NCBI GenBank assembly: GCA_037957365.1 | Contig: JARHVA010000639.1 | Span: 496,001-560,000 of the forward strand | From: Torreya grandis | Taxonomy: Eukaryota; Streptophyta; Pinopsida; Cupressales; Taxaceae | Length of the DNA: 64,000 bases | Reading direction: 5' to 3' | Part shown: in pieces, positions 33,446 through 46,694 of the stretch | Layout: each line of letters starts with the position of its first letter | Position numbering within the stretch: position 1 is the stretch's first letter | Program-made: the position numbers and the translations under genes | The notes under the pieces: model-generated | What the model was told of the DNA's origin: nothing | Seen by the model: only the letters and a program-made list of their open reading frames with translations | The model's database searches: none

Positions 33446-35301
33446 TTATATTTAACTTAATTTTCTAATTTAGTATAGATAAAATTAACTAAGAGAATAA
33501 AGATAGGTTAAATATAGAAATAAATTTGTTCAAGACACTTCAACATCACCCCATAAAAATGGACATAGAGTCAAAAATTAAATAAACAAAAAATTAGCCA
33601 ATTAATTCATTCCAATGTCACACTTAAATATTTATATAAATTAATAAATAAATTCACACTAAATTCATTAAATAAGTCAGTTTAATGTCACCATTGAAAT
33701 ATCCTCAACGTCATCTCTAAAAACACCCTTGCGTAACATATTAATTCATTTCAATTACACTCACTTAAGACAACCAAATATAACCAATAAAAGTATCTTA
33801 ACATTACCCTTAAGACTTTAGTTAAGTCAGACTAACACCACTTTTAAAATTTAGGTGCTATAAAAACACCTTGACATCCCCCTCTAGATACTCCTCCCAC
33901 ATGTGAATAAGTTTAAATTTGATTTAAATGTTCTAATTTTAATAATTTTTAATTTAAGGTGAATTAAGGATGACAATAAAATGAAGCTTTAAATGGTTTA
34001 AAATGTTGTACTGTGAGGAATTATTTATATATTTCCATCAAATAAATTCCTCAGCCTAGCTGAATATTTTCATATCACTGGCCAACTGTAACCCACAAAT
34101 CATTTTCCCATTTCACATATTTGCCTTCCCAAATATATAATAATGTGCATGTCTGGGGCATATTAATAAGGGCTTATGCCAAGAATAAACATTAAATTTA
34201 TATAAGAAAACATATGGTATTTTCATGAATTCGATCCAACTCATTAAACTTTCGGAAGCATCATCACAAGAATCTTTCTCAAATGGCATTAAACTTAAAG
34301 AAATATACTCATGGTTGGAAATGTTAGAAAAATAAAATGTAAAATAATTGTTCCCTCCTGTACATATAACTTTTTAAAAAGTGAACACAAATCTTAATAC
34401 GTATCCCCACTCTCTCAATGCTTTTTTAGACTCCTCTAGATATGTACCATAATGTTTTTCATTACAATGTACATTTTTGTAGTAGGACCAATATACTTCT
34501 TCTCCTTCAAAACCTACCAAAGAATAAGAAACATAGGATGGAAGATAAAAGGAGAATAAGAAATATAAAAGATAGTTTAGTAAGATGTCAAAAGCAAAAC
34601 AAAATAATTTCACAATGGAAATTTGTGTAACAATAAAAAAAGATCAATACCTTTATATAAGAAGAGAAAAAGGGTGGTCATCATAGTTAAGTACAACGGT
34701 CAATTTTCACTATCAGACTTTGCTTTAATATATCCACCTTTCCCCCAAATGAAAATATGTAATATATCCACCTTTCAATGTTGACCATGATTATTTATGG
34801 GTAGCATTATCACCAAAAGTTTGATCTCTTAATAATTAATTATAGCTTGGATTTATTATCCCTTCAGATTCCTTTTTCATTTAAAATTATATAAGTTTTT
34901 AGTTATTGTGGATACTTTCATTTATTTTTAAAAAATCAAGATTATATAAGAACACAAGCTCTGATTTCTATTTGAATGTTCAAGCACCTTTCTCTAGCTA
35001 GTATGCATTGTTTAATTATTCATCAAATTTTCTCCTCTCTTTTTAATAATTTTCAAGCTTTTATATTTTATCCTTTGTGTTATTTATATTTAATTACTTT
35101 TCAACTTAGTTTATATTATAATTCATGTTCTAAAATATATTTGGTGATCATCTATTGAGAAGAACTAATTAATTTAATTTAAAACCAATATATTTGATGT
35201 ATATAATGAAGATCTCATTGTCTTGATTTTTATTGGTTACAAATGTTGGTTGTTAATATCATCTTGACTTTGTTGACTTAGATAGGCCTGAAAAATTTCA
35301 C
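33446..35301. other. A/T-rich stretch without recognised gene
   Basis: No domain or structured repeat recognised on either strand. Confidence 0.5.
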
Positions 35302-35306
35302 ACACT
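35302..35306 (+). repeat. Target-site duplication, left
   Basis: ACACT, partner of ACACG at 37783-37787; four of five bases match. Confidence 0.55.
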
Positions 35307-35528
35307 TGTTGGCCCCTCAAATGGGAAGAAACTCAAAAATTTACATCTCAAACAAATATTTCACACCAAAAATATATTATAACATTTTAAGATGATTTTT
35401 ACAAAACATGTGAAAGCTTATAAAGATTCATAGAGTGGTTATGGGGAAACTAACTTTTCTCATAAACCAACTTATTTACGAACAAATTATTTAAAAAATT
35501 AACTTTAGATCACAAATAATCTAATAAA
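35307..35528 (-). repeat. 3' LTR of non-autonomous element
   Basis: About 222 bp, parallel to 37547-37782. The inner boundary is uncertain by a few bases. Confidence 0.65.
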
Positions 35529-37528
35529 ATCCTCTTGATCCAAAGGGGTATAACAGATGAATGAACTAGAGAAATGACTCTAAAGTCATAAAAAAAACTA
35601 TGTCGTAACTATAAGTGGTGCATTTTACCTATAGCATTGACCAAACAGTGATACTACTTCATAAATAAGCTCACCCCTATAATTTTGGCAAAAAATGGCT
35701 AATGAGCATAATCACAGCCTTCTCGTCCTCAGTGATCATCATATCGTATTGTAATAGAACATGACCAGTCATGCCTAACTATGTTGAACCACATAAGGTC
35801 CCACATGATAAGCCATCCAAGTGACAAACCTGTATTATGTATGGCACATCTCCCTGATGTCTGACAAACACTGATGACCTTTGCTTAAAACTAACGCTGA
35901 TAGCAACCCCTGCCAACTCATACTATCACTGATGACTAATTGAAGACTAACAAATAAAATGTATTCTCTCCCTATTAGGTGAGAGGTGAGAATTCATGCA
36001 TTATGAAAAATAAAAAAAATTAACTCTGTCCACTGCATATCATGAATATCAGATATAAAAAGCTAAAAATGGAATTGAAAGCAAGAACATAAGGCAAAAT
36101 TTCTATCCAAGCATGAAACCAAACTCTAAGAGAATAGCTAACTGGAGAAGGGTAAAAGTCCTTTAGCATCCTAGGAATCTTCCAACCTCCAATATGATGC
36201 TCATAGTTTGTCAATTATGAGGATCATGAGGGACCTATAAAGGATAGTGTGTTCGTCAACAACATAAACAAGAAGTGATAGTGTGTAAATTATCATTTAG
36301 AAGGTGTCAGTTTCAACTGATAATGTACCTTTATACATCATTTATAATAGATTTAGCATAAAAACCATAAAAGTAAACTTGAAAAACATAAAATAAAAGA
36401 TCATGCCTAATCACAAGACCACATTCACAAAAACACAAATATACCCTTTACACCTTATGATTTTTTATAATCCTTTACACCTTTACATCTCCAAGTATAA
36501 AATATTTCCTTAATTTAAAAAAGGTTGATCAAAATAAACTATGGGTTTTCAAACTGTAACCACCTCTTATGCAAGTAATTTGTAAAATCCAAATGATCAA
36601 CTCTACTACACATTAATTTGAAGTTTAAAGGGAGAATATTAAATATATTTTTGATTTTGTGAATTAAAAAATCGGGGAAATATTCTACCAAGTTTATATA
36701 GATAAAATTCAATTTACCTCCCTTTTCACTCTACATAGAAAAACAACAAGTACGCCCTCCTTGTTTGATGGGGCCCACATAGTTTTAAGACCTTGTCATA
36801 CCCTAACATGTAATATAGGTTTGCTAATGTATTCCTAGGTGGAACCCAATAGTTATGTGGATATTATCATAATAAGAGATGGTTCACATATAACCAAAAA
36901 GACATGGATTTGTGGATCTCAACCTTTCCCTCTCAATAGGCAGATGTCATTCACAAAACTGTTTATTTTTTAACCTACATTTCTATAGCAGAGAAAAGTT
37001 CTAGCTTCTGTATTCTATGTCTCCACCAAAATGATGTTAAAAGAGAGATAATATTGTGAGATCTCTACAAATATATCAAAAAAATTCACTTAGACCAGCC
37101 TTATGAATGGAGAGCAAAAGAGATAGAAAGTTTTAGAGGTCAAATTTGGAATGGCTTTTTTAGTTGATTCCCAAACCGCATAAGATGTGCTGTTCAAATA
37201 TGGAATGCTTGCACGTAAAGTTTATTTATTCAAATCTATTACACCATTATTGACATAATAAAATTTTAACTCCCTATTACTACTTTATTCCAATGTAAAT
37301 CGACCTTCAGGTATGCAAGATACAATATACGGGATTGGTTTCTTCACTACCACCTCATATATTTCCTTTTTGAACAACTGACATATTATACACTTAAATT
37401 TTATAGGTAAATTGACATTGATTATTTTAGTCTAAATCTCATCATACTTATTTCTATATAGGGATCTCAAATTGATGAGATTGAAATAATCTACCTTGTA
37501 AGGTTATCTTTCAATCCTCTATTACAAG

Positions 37529-37545
37529 CCAATACTCTAATACGA
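37529..37545 (-). other. Degenerate primer binding site
   Basis: On the element strand, 'tcgtattagagt' lies at the end of the 5' LTR and matches TGGTATCAGAGC at 9 of 12 positions. Confidence 0.5.
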
Positions 37546-37546
37546 C

Positions 37547-37782
37547 TGTTAGCCCCTCAAGTAGGAAAAAAACTCAAAAATTTACACCTTTAAAAAATAT
37601 TTCACATTACAAATAAATCATAATATTCTAATATTATTTTTGCAATACATGTGAAAGCTTATAAAGCTTCACAAGGTGGTTGTGGGGAAACTAACTTTCC
37701 CTGTAAAACAACTTATTTACTAACAAAGCAAAAACTAACAAATTATTAAAATAATTAACTTTGGATCATAAATAATGCAACA
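37547..37782 (-). repeat. 5' LTR of non-autonomous element
   Basis: 236 bp; on the element strand it starts TGTTGCATTATTT and ends GGGGCTAACA. Confidence 0.65.
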
Positions 37783-37787
37783 ACACG
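37783..37787 (+). repeat. Target-site duplication, right
   Basis: ACACG, partner of ACACT at 35302-35306. Confidence 0.55.
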
Positions 37788-39853
37788 ACAACCAACTCAT
37801 CTCATCACCAATTTAACTATATTTTTATCATTATAAACCTATGATCCTGTAAATAAAGTAGCTACATCAACATACTGGTCAAAACATTCTAGTGTGACAG
37901 ATTCAAATCAGCGCTTGCTTTCAACAATCATAGCATTTTGTGGTTCCTTATTTCCACTAATAATTGAATTATACTTACTAAAACTCATGGTATTAAATAT
38001 TTATGAATTTGGGTAAAAATCATATGTATCATGCGAGATCTCATCTCTTCTCTAGATTATACTCTATGAATTGTTGTGTAAAGAAAATATAAGTTTATCA
38101 CTTCTGACATGACTTTTATTTTTTATCTTCAAGAGATTATACATGATGTTATGAATTAAAAACTAGGGATTTAACTACTAGTGTCATGGTGTAAATATTT
38201 GAATTAGAATTTTAACATACCATTTAAAAATTGTTGAGTATGATGTCAATATGAAAACTTGATTTATATTTTTAGAATTAATATATTTTAGGTGTTTTGA
38301 AAGGTATGTAATCTATTTATGAAATTTATTAGTTGTTTGGTCACTTTTAAACACTTCTAAAGATTTTTTAAAAAATAGATAGTACTGTCAGTTAACTCTA
38401 GTTCTTTGTCAGAGTACTAGAATGAGTTACCAAGTGGTGGGTGTAGTTTTAGTGTTAAGTAAAATTAAAGTGTTTTTAAGTTATTTCTTATTTTGTATGA
38501 ATTTTAGGATTATTATTTTATCTAATTATATTTTTTAGTAGTCAACCGATAGTGGCTTCTTACATGTTGATAAAAAAACTATCAGTTAGTGTTAGTGGTG
38601 CTCTTAGTTATATCTTGTTAGATAATTAACCTTATTTGAGTCTTTCTGTATAGTAATTTAAGATTTTTCTAAGTCTATTTTATGTGTGCATTTATTATAT
38701 TTATATATACATCTAACTCAAATTTATGAGGTGACATTAACCTCTCTTATCCAATTATAGGCTTTGCAAGTAACTCCTCTCCCCTCACATGTCACACACA
38801 TCCTCCTCACTTGTAAGAGGATTAGGGACACTAGGTGTACATGTTGAAACTTGCACATGTAACTCCATATTCCTTTTAGTTATATTTATTGAGCTCTTCT
38901 CCTCCTCTCTTTAAACCTTTTGGTAGTGGTACAATCTTGCTCTTACTCTTTCTCTTGCATCTTTGAGATGCTCTCTTAGCTTAAATCCATTATTTATCAC
39001 CCTTAATTTATTCTTGATATGTAAATGGAAATTCATTTTTCCAAGACTTATAATATATTGTGGGGTTTTTTCATTCAATGGTTTCCCACTTGTCAAATCT
39101 CTTATCCCAAATTTGTGGTTTGTCTAATTTGTCAAGGTAACATTGTTTATTTAATAACTTGTATTACTTGTTATGACACTAAATATGCCCCAACTTTACT
39201 ATGTAGTTATAAATTATTTTAGAATTAAAAAATGTCACCCAAGGTATGAGTTATAGATTTTGACTTTCTTATGGAGTTATGGTGAAATAGCAACATGTGA
39301 ACTATATCCATTAAATGGAGGCTCTACCAATGTGACATAATATTTGTCTTTGAAATTCACCCATGTTTAGCCAAGTGACTCCCTAAAAACACCTATAATT
39401 GGCTCGGATGATATCATATAGCCGTAATAATGTTTTTTGGTTATAATTGGCCCAAATTACATCCTTGATTAATCATATTAAGTAATTGATTTAATGAGTG
39501 ATGAAATTGGGTGTGTTTTAAAAATTTTGGTTGTAAACCTTATAAGGATATAAACTATGAGTATTAATTTAGATTGTATAATGTGTTACAATTAAGCACT
39601 AATATGAATTTAAAATACAATAACTTTCTTCAAACTTTCACTTATTTAATGCATAAATTACTAAGAGAAATAAGATATTTATCATTTTCACATAATTTGG
39701 TCTATGATTGAACCAATAAAGCCATTGGTTTGATAAGTTATACATAATTATTGGAAACTGAGCCAAAAATATAATAATTCCTTTTTTCACATAGTAATTT
39801 CATGGTTTTAAAGTTTAGTTTTCCTTTCACCTATTAGTTATTTCCTTCATGTT
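37788..39853. other. Unassigned stretch
   Basis: No gene recognised. 38740-39100 is locally rich in C/T with stretches such as 'cctcctcacttgtaag', which resembles LTR sequence, but no partner copy or boundary is present. Confidence 0.45.
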
Positions 39854-40972
39854 ATGCTTTTCTCTTCACTTTATTATAAAGAGGCATATAATGAGGAATG
39901 TGAAGGCTATACCACTTCTGAAATAGAAGAGACTAGATCCCCTACACCTTCTTTAGAGATACATCTTACAAATTATTTTGAACAAGAGGAACATAATACT
40001 AATGTGCATCCTCATACTCCTCCCACGTGTGATTTATAATATAAAGATGATTTATTTGAAAATACACCTCATTTGTATTTATAGTTTACTACTGTAATTC
40101 ATTGCGTTAAATGCTTCAACATAAACATGCATAGGAACAAAAAACAATTTATGAAGGAAAGTCTTGATAATACCACTCTTACATTCATAGATGGTTTTCA
40201 TGATATAGATGATGAAAATGTTACAAAACTTAAATGTAAGTATTGTTTATTAGACGATGTAAATGTTACAAAACTTGAATGTGTTTATTCTTTACCAGAT
40301 GATGTGAAACATACAAACATTTAATATGTTTATCCTTTACTAGATTATGCATATGGTACAAAATTTGAAATTACTTATCCTTTAATAGATGATGTAAATA
40401 TTAAAAAGGTAGAATGTGCTTCTCCTTTACTAGTCTACATAAATGTTTCAAAAATTGAAATTTCCTATCTTTCTCTCCTTATACATGATGTAAATATTTA
40501 AAAAATTTAATGTGATTATTATTTAAAATTTTTATAAGATTCAAATGTTATAAAATTAGAGTGAGTATTCTTTTATCTCTCTAGAAACAGAAAATATTAC
40601 CCTTTCTCTTTCTCTATAAATACAAATAGATGCACATGAAAATAATATTTATTTATATCCTTTTGATAATTCATGCAAATTCAATCCATACATACAAATA
40701 TTTGTTACATTAAAAATGGTATAATATATTCTTTATAAACATCATGTGAAATGAATTCTCATTTATGTAACGATTTTAAACTATATATTGATGTGGTCTT
40801 AAAATGCAATGATATTCATGATGATTCTATTATACCTATGTTTCAAATAGATGGTGATTTAAAATCCATGAGTGCACCTTTTCAAACCACAATCATTACT
40901 ACTAACCATATTGTATCTATGTTGAATGCTAAAGTATACCTACAAAAACAAGTGTCAAATATTAATTTATAA
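39854..40972 (+). pseudogene. Broken ORF with 15-residue repeats, family unknown
   Basis: The plus strand reads an acidic Ser/Thr/Glu-rich start (39854, MLFSSLYYKEAYNEE) with stops near 40040 and 40082. It resumes at 40127 and enters tandem 15-residue repeats from about 40211. A further open stretch at 40751-40972 (MNSHLCNDFKLYIDV) follows in a related frame. No known domain is seen. The in-phase repeats suggest it was once translated. It may be part of a retroelement or a decayed host gene. Confidence 0.4.
40211..40560 (+). repeat. 45-bp tandem repeat encoding a 15-residue motif
   Basis: The first five units are exactly 45 bases (starts 40211, 40256, 40301, 40346, 40391), reading like D-V-N-V-T-K-L-E-C-x-Y-P-L-L-D with variations. 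Later units are 45-53 bases and shifted. Period and reading frame agree, as expected of a repeat that expanded inside a coding sequence. Confidence 0.85.
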
Positions 40973-43571
40973 TTATTACCAAGTGTCATTATAATATTAA
41001 ATATAATATCATTCAATATAAACCACTTAAAGAAAATGTATTTGTGTGTCTTTATCCAACATTTATTTTTTGGAAGAAAAACTGTTAGATAATGTTGGAA
41101 GAAAACAAGTAGTAGTAAGAAGTCAGTAACCCCCCAAGGCCTGCGTATATTAATACATGGATGTAGAATCATCCCATCTTCCATTAACCAAAAATAATAA
41201 TATGGAGTTCTATTATTATGCGTCCACCCAATATAGTTTCACCAACAGAAACTCAAACCTAGTCTCATGTTGCTGGTAATAACATTATCTTGTTTATATT
41301 ATTAATAATTTTATTATATATTGTAGATTTTGTGTTTGATTTGATTCAATTTATTTTTATAGTGTCCTTAGAATCTTCCCTCTAATATTCCCAACAACCA
41401 CCTCCATGTTTTTATTAGCAACAAAGATCTTTAGGGAGTCTTCAATAGTAAGGTATACACTTATCAATGTTTTTTGCAATATAATTATTAAATATTAGCT
41501 TTATTCTCATTTAGTAGTTGTACGATGTTCTTTTTAATTTTTAGGGACCCCTTCTCAAAGGCAACATTTAATGAGACTAGTACGATCCTATGAATTTGTA
41601 ACCCGGGGAAAACAAATATCATTTTTAACCCCAAGTAGTGGCACTATGTATTTGACAATGTCAGAGTTTCCAAACCTTTCTCTTGGTGATCTCCCTAACT
41701 CAGAGACCATTATTTTACAATAAAAATATCTTGATGACAAGTTTTTTGGGATGAAGAGTGTGGGTAAATATAAAATTTTCAATCCTCATGATATGATTTA
41801 AGGATCATAGCTGAAGGGCCTAGAGTCCAATTCCCAATAACTATCAACACACAAATCTCTACAATCTAGCTCACCTCCCACCCCTTTTTATCCTAAGATT
41901 ATTAATACTAATGATGAGCATACATATTTTCCTTTATAAAATTTATTGGTAGATAATATCACTTAATATGTAAAATAAATTGTCCTTACTAAACTTGAGT
42001 GTTAGAGAATATGGGATGTAAGGGATAAATTTTTCATTCATGAAATGAATGCCTAGTTTCACAATCACTCCCAGCATAACCAATTGTTCAAATTGGTTGA
42101 AAATTAACTAACAAAACTTGATGTGTTGTTGAATCAGACTATTTTTGGAGAAATAGTTATTAGTAATCATTACAATGATAAAATTTTAGATATAACGTTG
42201 AACATGATAGAGAATTTAAATGTAGAGGCCAAAGTGTACTAAAAGAAATGGAAAAAAAACAACATCCTTGTCATTATTGCTAATGCACAAAAGGGGAAAT
42301 ATGTGGTAAATTACACTCATGATAAATTATTTGTCATTTTCATTTAATTCTTGTAATTTTTAGCTAAATAATATTCATCATTTAATTGCATTCAAAATAT
42401 GATAATTTAAAGAATCAAGGGGAGGTTCTTGGATTGCATCTCAAGACAGTGTGAAAAAGTTTAAATACAGTTATTTTATTGAAATAAAAACTTGTTTTGG
42501 TGATTAAACAAAATAATACATTGAAGAAAATAATCAAGGATCATGGGTTGGATCTAGAAATTTTTTTCAAGCTAAAATATGATGCAAATCCCTCATTCCT
42601 TTTGGTAGGAGATGTAGTAAAGGATGAAAGGGAAAATCTTGAGAATATTAATGTTACATCCAAGGATCTTCCCTAATTAGGATTCCTGAAAGATGATACG
42701 AGCTATAGAGAGGGAGTGTCTTCTGAAATAGAAAATAAGACAAACAACGCACATGAAATTCAAAAATAATGAATTAATATCAGTTGTAACATTAATTTGT
42801 ATTGGAAATATTATAATATTATAAGACAATCATTTTCAAACTTTAATATATATTATATTTATGGATTTTTGAAGACGCATTGGCTTCTTAGATGAATTTT
42901 ATTTTTTGAATTATTATATATTATCTTGATATGTAATGCTTTGTTTATAATTAATTTAGATGCACTATATGTATGATATATGTTTTTAAATGTGTGTTGA
43001 TTTTTAATTTCAATTATAATAGTGTTGATTTGTCGTAGACATGTTTTGATGATTGGATTTTTGAAAAATAGTTTAATTTGATCAACATAATCACTAATTT
43101 AATTGAAATTAAAATTTATAATTATTAATTATTAAGGGATGAAACTAATCTTCTCAATTCTCTTTATGGATTTGTTAATAAAACTAGTTGTTGAACATCA
43201 AATTCTTGTTTTGTTTTACGTTGGATTCTTGTTAATCAATATTCCTATATTAATATCTTATCAGTGTGATTAACATGAGATAGAATTTAAATATAAACCA
43301 CATGACAAGTGGAAAATATTTTGTAATATATTAAAGTAAGGTACCTATGAGAAGGTTGGTTTATAATTCTTATTGATTTTCTATTTGCATAATAAAAAAT
43401 TTGACTATGAATAGCTAATATTGTGCATATAATAATATAATATGATAAATTTTACAATAACTAAAGTATAATAAATAATATTTTATAATAAATACAAAAA
43501 TATCATAATTTTTAAAGAATTAGATAACAAAGTTTCAATTTTGAATACATACAGAACAAAGATTTAGGTAG
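40973..43571. other. Unassigned stretch with possible exon remnants
   Basis: No family recognised. A plus-strand stretch near 42520-42770 reads 'LKKIIKDHGLDLEIFFKLKYD' and 'FLLVGDVVKDERENLENI' with one internal stop and could be a decayed coding segment. Confidence 0.35.
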
Positions 43572-46192
43572 CTAAAGCATTCCTTTTGCAGCTAGTTCTT
43601 CAAAATTGGCATTTGTATCTACATTTTTAGTGGAATTTTGAATATCAAAATTATCATCATCTCTATTTTTGTATGTATTAATGAAAACTCTTCTTTCAGT
43701 TAGTGAACTCCAAATTACAAGCACTCTTTCATAAAGAAACCCACCTATGGGATAATGAGAAAGATACAACCTCAAACAAGTCTCTATGTTTTTGTTTAAT
43801 TTATTATAATTTTTGAATTTAAAAAAATATAATGCATTGAATACATTTTCATCTTCCATACATCCCAAAATAATTTTTTGGCATAGTTCATACAATTTAA
43901 AATATTCACTCATTTTTTCTTTTATGATGTTGCAGGGGTAAATTTTTTTCCATAACCTTGTAATAGCACCACTTTCCATTGGTTAATTTAAAAATTTATA
44001 ATAAAAATTCATTGTAATTATAAAATGTGTTGACTAATACATCAAAAAATCTATTTACAAAATACCTTTAATTTTAACTACATTGATCTCCACAAAGTTG
44101 TTGAAATGTTTAATGAGACTACCCATGTATTTGATAAATAAATTTCTTGTTAGTTCTTCACCATTTATAGAGTTCCAAAATATTAGATTAATTACTCTCA
44201 TGGAATCAATAAACTCATCTCTTTTAAAATAATCTCAAATTTTATTAGATATGCTTTTTGAAATCTTTCTTAATTTCTTCCATGTCTCATAAATAATAGT
44301 ATCATATAGTAGTTGTGTTATAGGGAATTCTTTAATTTATGTTCCTACTAAATCAACACATATTTGAAATGTGTGCATTGGTATCTACTTCCATAAATAA
44401 TGATACAAATATTATCATTAATATTAATTCTAAAATATCCAATAGGCTTGTTAATATTTTTTTAAATTTGTCAACTACCAAATACAGGTCCCTTAAAACA
44501 GTCTTGTGAGAAGTATAACATATCTAGAGATTGACAAATTCATTTTCTCAGTTGAATGAACTCAAATACACACACACACACACACACACATCTTTTGCAT
44601 GTTTCATCAAACATTATATTTCTCTAAACATAGACAAAATACCACATAATGTCAGTAAAGTTACTAATTTTAATGATACAAGAAATATCTTGCCTTGTCA
44701 ACTTCCATCTGGTATTTAAACATAAAATACACTGATGATGAATATTTTTTGAAAACATTTCATGATAGCTCATACATATAAATACATCTTGTATTAACAT
44801 ATTTCAAAATCTTTTAAATATTAATCACTCCAATTGTAATTTTTTGAAACTCTAAACATCTTTTTGGACTTCTTAACATGTATGCATGGAAGTCACTAAT
44901 ACTATCCTCCACTTTTGTGACATTTTAAAATGTTCTAACAATATTTTAAGCAAGATTCATTTCATGATCTGCAATGAATTAGAATTATATATGGGTCAAT
45001 TATTGTTTACAGTCAAACACAAAGACTAGTTTTATGCACTTGTATCATAGATGCACCATCAACACCAACACAAGCTAAATTGTTAGCTATAGCATATTCA
45101 TACATCTCATCTATATCATTCAAATTAAAAATAATAAATATGTAAATGTTTTCAAAATTATAATTTTCATTCATTTTATGTACATCTAACAAATGAGGTT
45201 GCCTTGAATGGTTATGAAAAGTATAAACATGAATACAAATGTAAGATGTTTTGTCAATTGTTGTGACCTCATCAATTGACAATGAGATAAAGCATGCATT
45301 TTTTACTTTTTCTCTCAAATCCTCTTTCTAAATCATGGCAATATATTTTTCCATTTTCCAATCACTACTATCTGACCAATAGGATTTTAGAATGTTATGA
45401 AATATATTATGTTGGAACAAAATCTTATAATCTAAAAAATATGATATAGGTCTACCTTTTCTAAGAATGTGATTGATGGTAGAGAACTATATAATTTTGG
45501 CATGAAGATTAGCTTAAGTAAATTTTCCTAACTCAGCTATTATTTTTCTTCCATTCTCCATGAGAATTCATAGATGTTTTTGATGATATTCATACTCTAC
45601 TATGTATCTTACATGCATAACTTATTTTGCATATTTACATCTATATGTTTTATGTTTTTATCCATCTTTTTATTTTACCAACACACATTTTTTCAAAATG
45701 TTTATCAATCATGTCCAATTTAAGTTGTATTTTGTGGTCCTTTCCTAGTTTCGAAATACATGTTTTACATCTACATTATGTTAGAGTATCATTACCATTT
45801 TTTGGATCCACTGGTTTAATGAATGGATATTTATTTGCCTAGTCAAACTTAAAATACCTTCTAATTATCTATGCAATTTTCTTCTTTCACACATATTTAT
45901 TAGTGTGGTCTTCAACTAAAGTTTGTATTTGATGAGTACAAATATCATCTTGTATTTGTATCTCATCATCATGAATGTCATTTAATTTCCTCTTCCTTCA
46001 CACATAATTCTAAGTTCATTATTTAACCGAAGCTGGTGTTTCATGAGATCTAGAATTTTTTTCTGGTACGTACAACTCATCCAAGTCATCTTGTTTATAA
46101 TATTCCTCTACTTAGGTCATTTCATAGTCATACTCAATACTGTCTTCGAATGTTGACATGTCATCATCAATAATATCTTCAAATGGTGACAT
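43572..46192 (-). pseudogene. hAT-family transposase with TTF zinc finger, broken
   Basis: The minus-strand frame starts at an ATG at 46192 (MSPFEDIIDDD, acidic). Near 45840-45690 it reads 'KYPFIKPVDPKNGNDTLT.CRCKTC' and 'KLGKDHKIQLKLDMIDKH', the TTF-type zinc finger of plant hAT-like proteins. 45318 to 45013 gives 'FISLSIDEVTTIDKTSYICIHVY' and 'LACVGVDGASMIQVHKT', the conserved region holding the first catalytic Asp (usually F.SLS.DEVTT.D..SW..IHVY). 43979 to 43572 gives the C-terminal region with 'NVFNALYFFKFK' and 'CLRLYLSHYPIGGF'. Stops and shifts separate these parts. No terminal inverted repeats or 8-bp target duplications could be identified. Confidence 0.8.
44568..44591. repeat. (CA)n microsatellite
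   Basis: Twelve CA units inside the hAT remnant. Confidence 0.95.
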
Positions 46193-46694
46193 AATTAATT
46201 CTTTCAAATAAAATACTATTACCTATGGATTCCACATTTAAGAGGGTTTACCTTTGAATTATTATTCAACCTTAATATGAAAATAAAAAATAAACCTAAA
46301 TACATTTGATAGTTCAATATAGTACATGTATTTGATGTAGATGTTGGTTGCTTCATATTTTTTTGGCTAACTAAAATACGATAATAGGGTTTTTATTAGT
46401 TGATTGTCCCACCCCCTTAACATTTCTATCAAATTCCATGTAATCGATTGATTATAATGTAAACACCAATGATGGCAAGGGACACCATTGCTTTAGGTGA
46501 CACTAGTGTTGTCGGGTGACACAAACACTACTAGGTGCCACCAATGTTGATGCATGACAAGATTACTGAAAATTAACAAGGGTGTTATCATGTGAAAGGT
46601 TTATGTGTAGTCAACATAATATTTGATGGGTGACAATGTTGCGATCAGGTGATAGCTATGTAGGTGAGTGAGACAAGCACATTTAGATGGTAGT
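46193..46694. other. Stretch upstream of hAT remnant
   Basis: From 46480 to 46680 several degenerate 'ggtgacac' motifs recur irregularly. No gene seen. Confidence 0.4.

Larger units (their letters stand above)
35307..37782 (-). mobile_element. Non-autonomous LTR retrotransposon, minus strand
   Basis: Diverged direct repeats at 35307-35528 and 37547-37782, both starting TGTT.GCCCCTCAA on the plus strand, bracket about 2.0 kb. On the minus strand, next to the right LTR, lies a site resembling the tRNA-Met primer site (9 of 12), so the element points leftward. Near-matching 5-bp flanks support an insertion. The interior shows no gag, protease, integrase or RT motif; the longest minus-strand stretch (36214-36020, 64 codons) is unrecognised. 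It resembles a LARD-type element or a heavily deleted copia. Confidence 0.65.

Noticed and set aside
38740..39100. A solo LTR
   Set aside because: Composition resembles LTR sequence, but there is no second copy, TG/CA boundary or target duplication to support it.
40211..40560. A CRISPR-like array
   Set aside because: Repeats are directly adjacent without unique spacers, are protein-coding in phase, and the genome is eukaryotic.
46480..46680. A 'ggtgacac' tandem repeat
   Set aside because: The motif recurs irregularly with no constant period.
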